The notes under the pieces were generated by a model that saw only the letters and a list, made by a program, of their open reading frames with translations, had not been told where the DNA came from and made no database searches. The position numbers and the translations under genes were made by a program. Below, piece by piece: positions 62,867-64,000 of a stretch of DNA of 64,000 bases (within the stretch, counting starts at the first letter, position 1; each line of letters begins with the position of its first letter). The stretch is from Paratinospora sagittata (taxonomy: Eukaryota > Streptophyta > Magnoliopsida > Ranunculales > Menispermaceae). The DNA is taken from contig CM069610.1 of the NCBI GenBank assembly GCA_035771175.1, forward strand, positions 24,208,501 to 24,272,500, written 5' to 3'.

Positions 62867-64000
62867 GAAGTAATTTTGAAGACTTTGCAGATTTCAGAGT
62901 TTTAGTGCTGAGATTGATCGAGAGGTTACCCTACACACCAAAGATCAAACTAATGAGTTACATAGGCATGAGATATGTCTTCCTTCTTTTAGCTTGATCT
63001 TTGTAGACTTCGAAAGCTATTGTTTGATGTGTTCTTGATGCAAGACAATTGATGTGTTCTTTTTTGTTGTGTTATCTTACCGAGACCACTTTATATATAC
63101 TTACAACTAAAAACAATGGATAGCCTCTGCAAATCTAAGCACAAAAGGAATAAAATGAAGAACTTGCTGATCAACGACGTTATCATCAAGGCAGATTGCA
63201 ATTTTGATTCTATTCGAAGCTTGTTTTGACAAATGCAAGAATCAATACTTTCTTCTGTTGAAAAACTCTTTGGAAAGCTCAATCTAACTTGCAAAAATCG
63301 TGTGTGTTGTATTTTTGAAAATCAGAGAATGAGTGTTTTATAAAATTAGAAGTTGCGGGTTAATGGGCAAGAGAGTACAAAATGATTTGAATTCAAAACA
63401 TTGTTTAATCTAAAGTTGTTTTGGGCGTCCGAGACAATGGGAATCATCTTGGTGTTAGTAGAGAATATTTCAATTAAGATAACCTGGAGAAATTGTATAA
63501 GGACAGAAAAATCGAGCAAGCAGAAGTGCCCACATTTTTCTCGTTAGAAATATCAAATTTTTTTCTCAGACGTGGATAGCGTGCTATTGGGTTGTGTATC
63601 ATGTTCTCAATTGACAGATAGCAGGCTATCGCAGATCGATATACAGAAACCCGAGAGCTCGGGTTTTACGAACTTTCCGATAGCGTGTTATCGAGGCCTA
63701 TAGCGCGCTACTGCCCATTTTACTAAAAATGGAAAGATTACGGCAACTGCTTTATAGCGAAGTATCAAAGGGGATAGCGCGGTATAGACAATTTTTCAGA
63801 AAAACAAATGTTTTGTTATAGAACCCTATCAGCGTGCTATCAACACTGATAGTGCGCTAGTGACTTCAGGAAAATTTTGGCAAATTGCTGGATAGTCTTA
63901 TTTTTGTAAAATTAATATTTTGACACTCAAGAACCGTTCCATTAACTCAAAACATATTGTATAAGATTAAAAACTTTTAAATAATTCAAAACTCATTGAA
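62867..64000 (+). repeat. Satellite monomer M54 (partial at window edge)
   Basis: 1,134 bases are present. It is M8 type throughout (atgagttacatag, ctttatatat, ctgttgaaaaac, gttaatggg, tatcgcagatcg), so it marks a return to the M8 sequence after the dimer block. The tail has tagcgcgctac and gtgacttcagg, unlike M8, and accgttcc as in M9. Confidence 0.95.

Larger units (their letters stand above)
1..64000 (+). repeat. Satellite DNA array, ~1,186-base monomer, 54 copies head to tail
   Basis: The same ~1.19-kb sequence repeats without interruption from the first to the last base. The start motif gaagtgattttgaag, or a one- or two-base variant, recurs every 1,182-1,188 bases, always in the same orientation. 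No unrelated sequence separates monomers. Variants are shared between non-adjacent monomers, giving higher-order periods of two, three and five monomers in different stretches. This is typical of eukaryotic heterochromatic satellite DNA. The family and species are not recognised. Confidence 0.98.

Noticed and set aside
1..64000. Tandem ribosomal or 5S RNA gene array
   Set aside because: The monomer shows no recognisable rRNA sequence, internal control regions of 5S genes, or other structural RNA gene.
1..64000. CENP-B box-like motif in each monomer
   Set aside because: I looked for the TTCG-N4-A-N2-CGGG pattern. cttcgttctttta and tttcggaaaac do not fit it.
1..64000. LTR retrotransposon or other intact mobile element interrupting the array
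   Set aside because: Every monomer follows its neighbour within 1,182-1,188 bases. No insertion, target-site duplication or terminal repeats break the period.

Overview
The whole 64,000-base window is one unbroken head-to-tail array of a long satellite DNA repeat. Taking the window's first base as the start of a monomer, I count 54 monomers (M1 to M54): 53 complete, and M54 cut by the window edge. Lengths are 1,182 to 1,188 bases, most often 1,186 to 1,188. All lie in the same orientation. I see no gene, RNA gene, mobile-element insertion, CRISPR array or unrelated spacer. The sequence is AT-rich. A long complex satellite with higher-order structure and no coding content points to eukaryotic pericentromeric, centromeric or other heterochromatin. 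A plant is my best guess, but nothing here identifies the species or the satellite family.

Each monomer has the same internal plan (M1 coordinates). A conserved head (1-72) is followed by a nested inverted repeat (73-137), a short direct repeat (158-192), a 37-codon plus-strand reading frame (251-364) overlapped by an antisense frame (235-417), and a moderately conserved stretch (420-700). Next comes a cluster of imperfect palindromes built on ATAGC-NN-GCTAT (711-996). The monomer ends in a very AT-rich, nearly invariant tail (1031-1188). The palindrome cluster varies most between subfamilies.

The organisation changes along the window. M1-M4 are closely related and differ in tail type. M5-M8 form a varied set whose copy recurs in M47-M50: M4-M8 and M46-M50 match at a constant offset of 49,818 bases. 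M7-M14 follow a three-monomer period of about 3,556 bases. M15-M16 are a near-perfect single-monomer duplication. M17-M26 are a mosaic with 3-monomer and 5-monomer echoes. M27-M36 are a clean three-monomer higher-order repeat (3,562 bases). M37-M39 are hybrid monomers in tandem. M40-M42 alternate in a short two-monomer pattern. M49-M53 are a two-monomer higher-order repeat of exactly 2,372 bases. This patchwork is what repeated unequal exchange and gene conversion produce.

Reading frames of 60-100 codons recur because the repeat recurs. Most antisense frames open only on TTG, and the plus-strand frame ends at a stop after 37 codons in the copies I read. The exception is M23, where that stop is a cysteine codon and a 75-residue ATG-initiated frame is open. 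I do not call any of these as genes.
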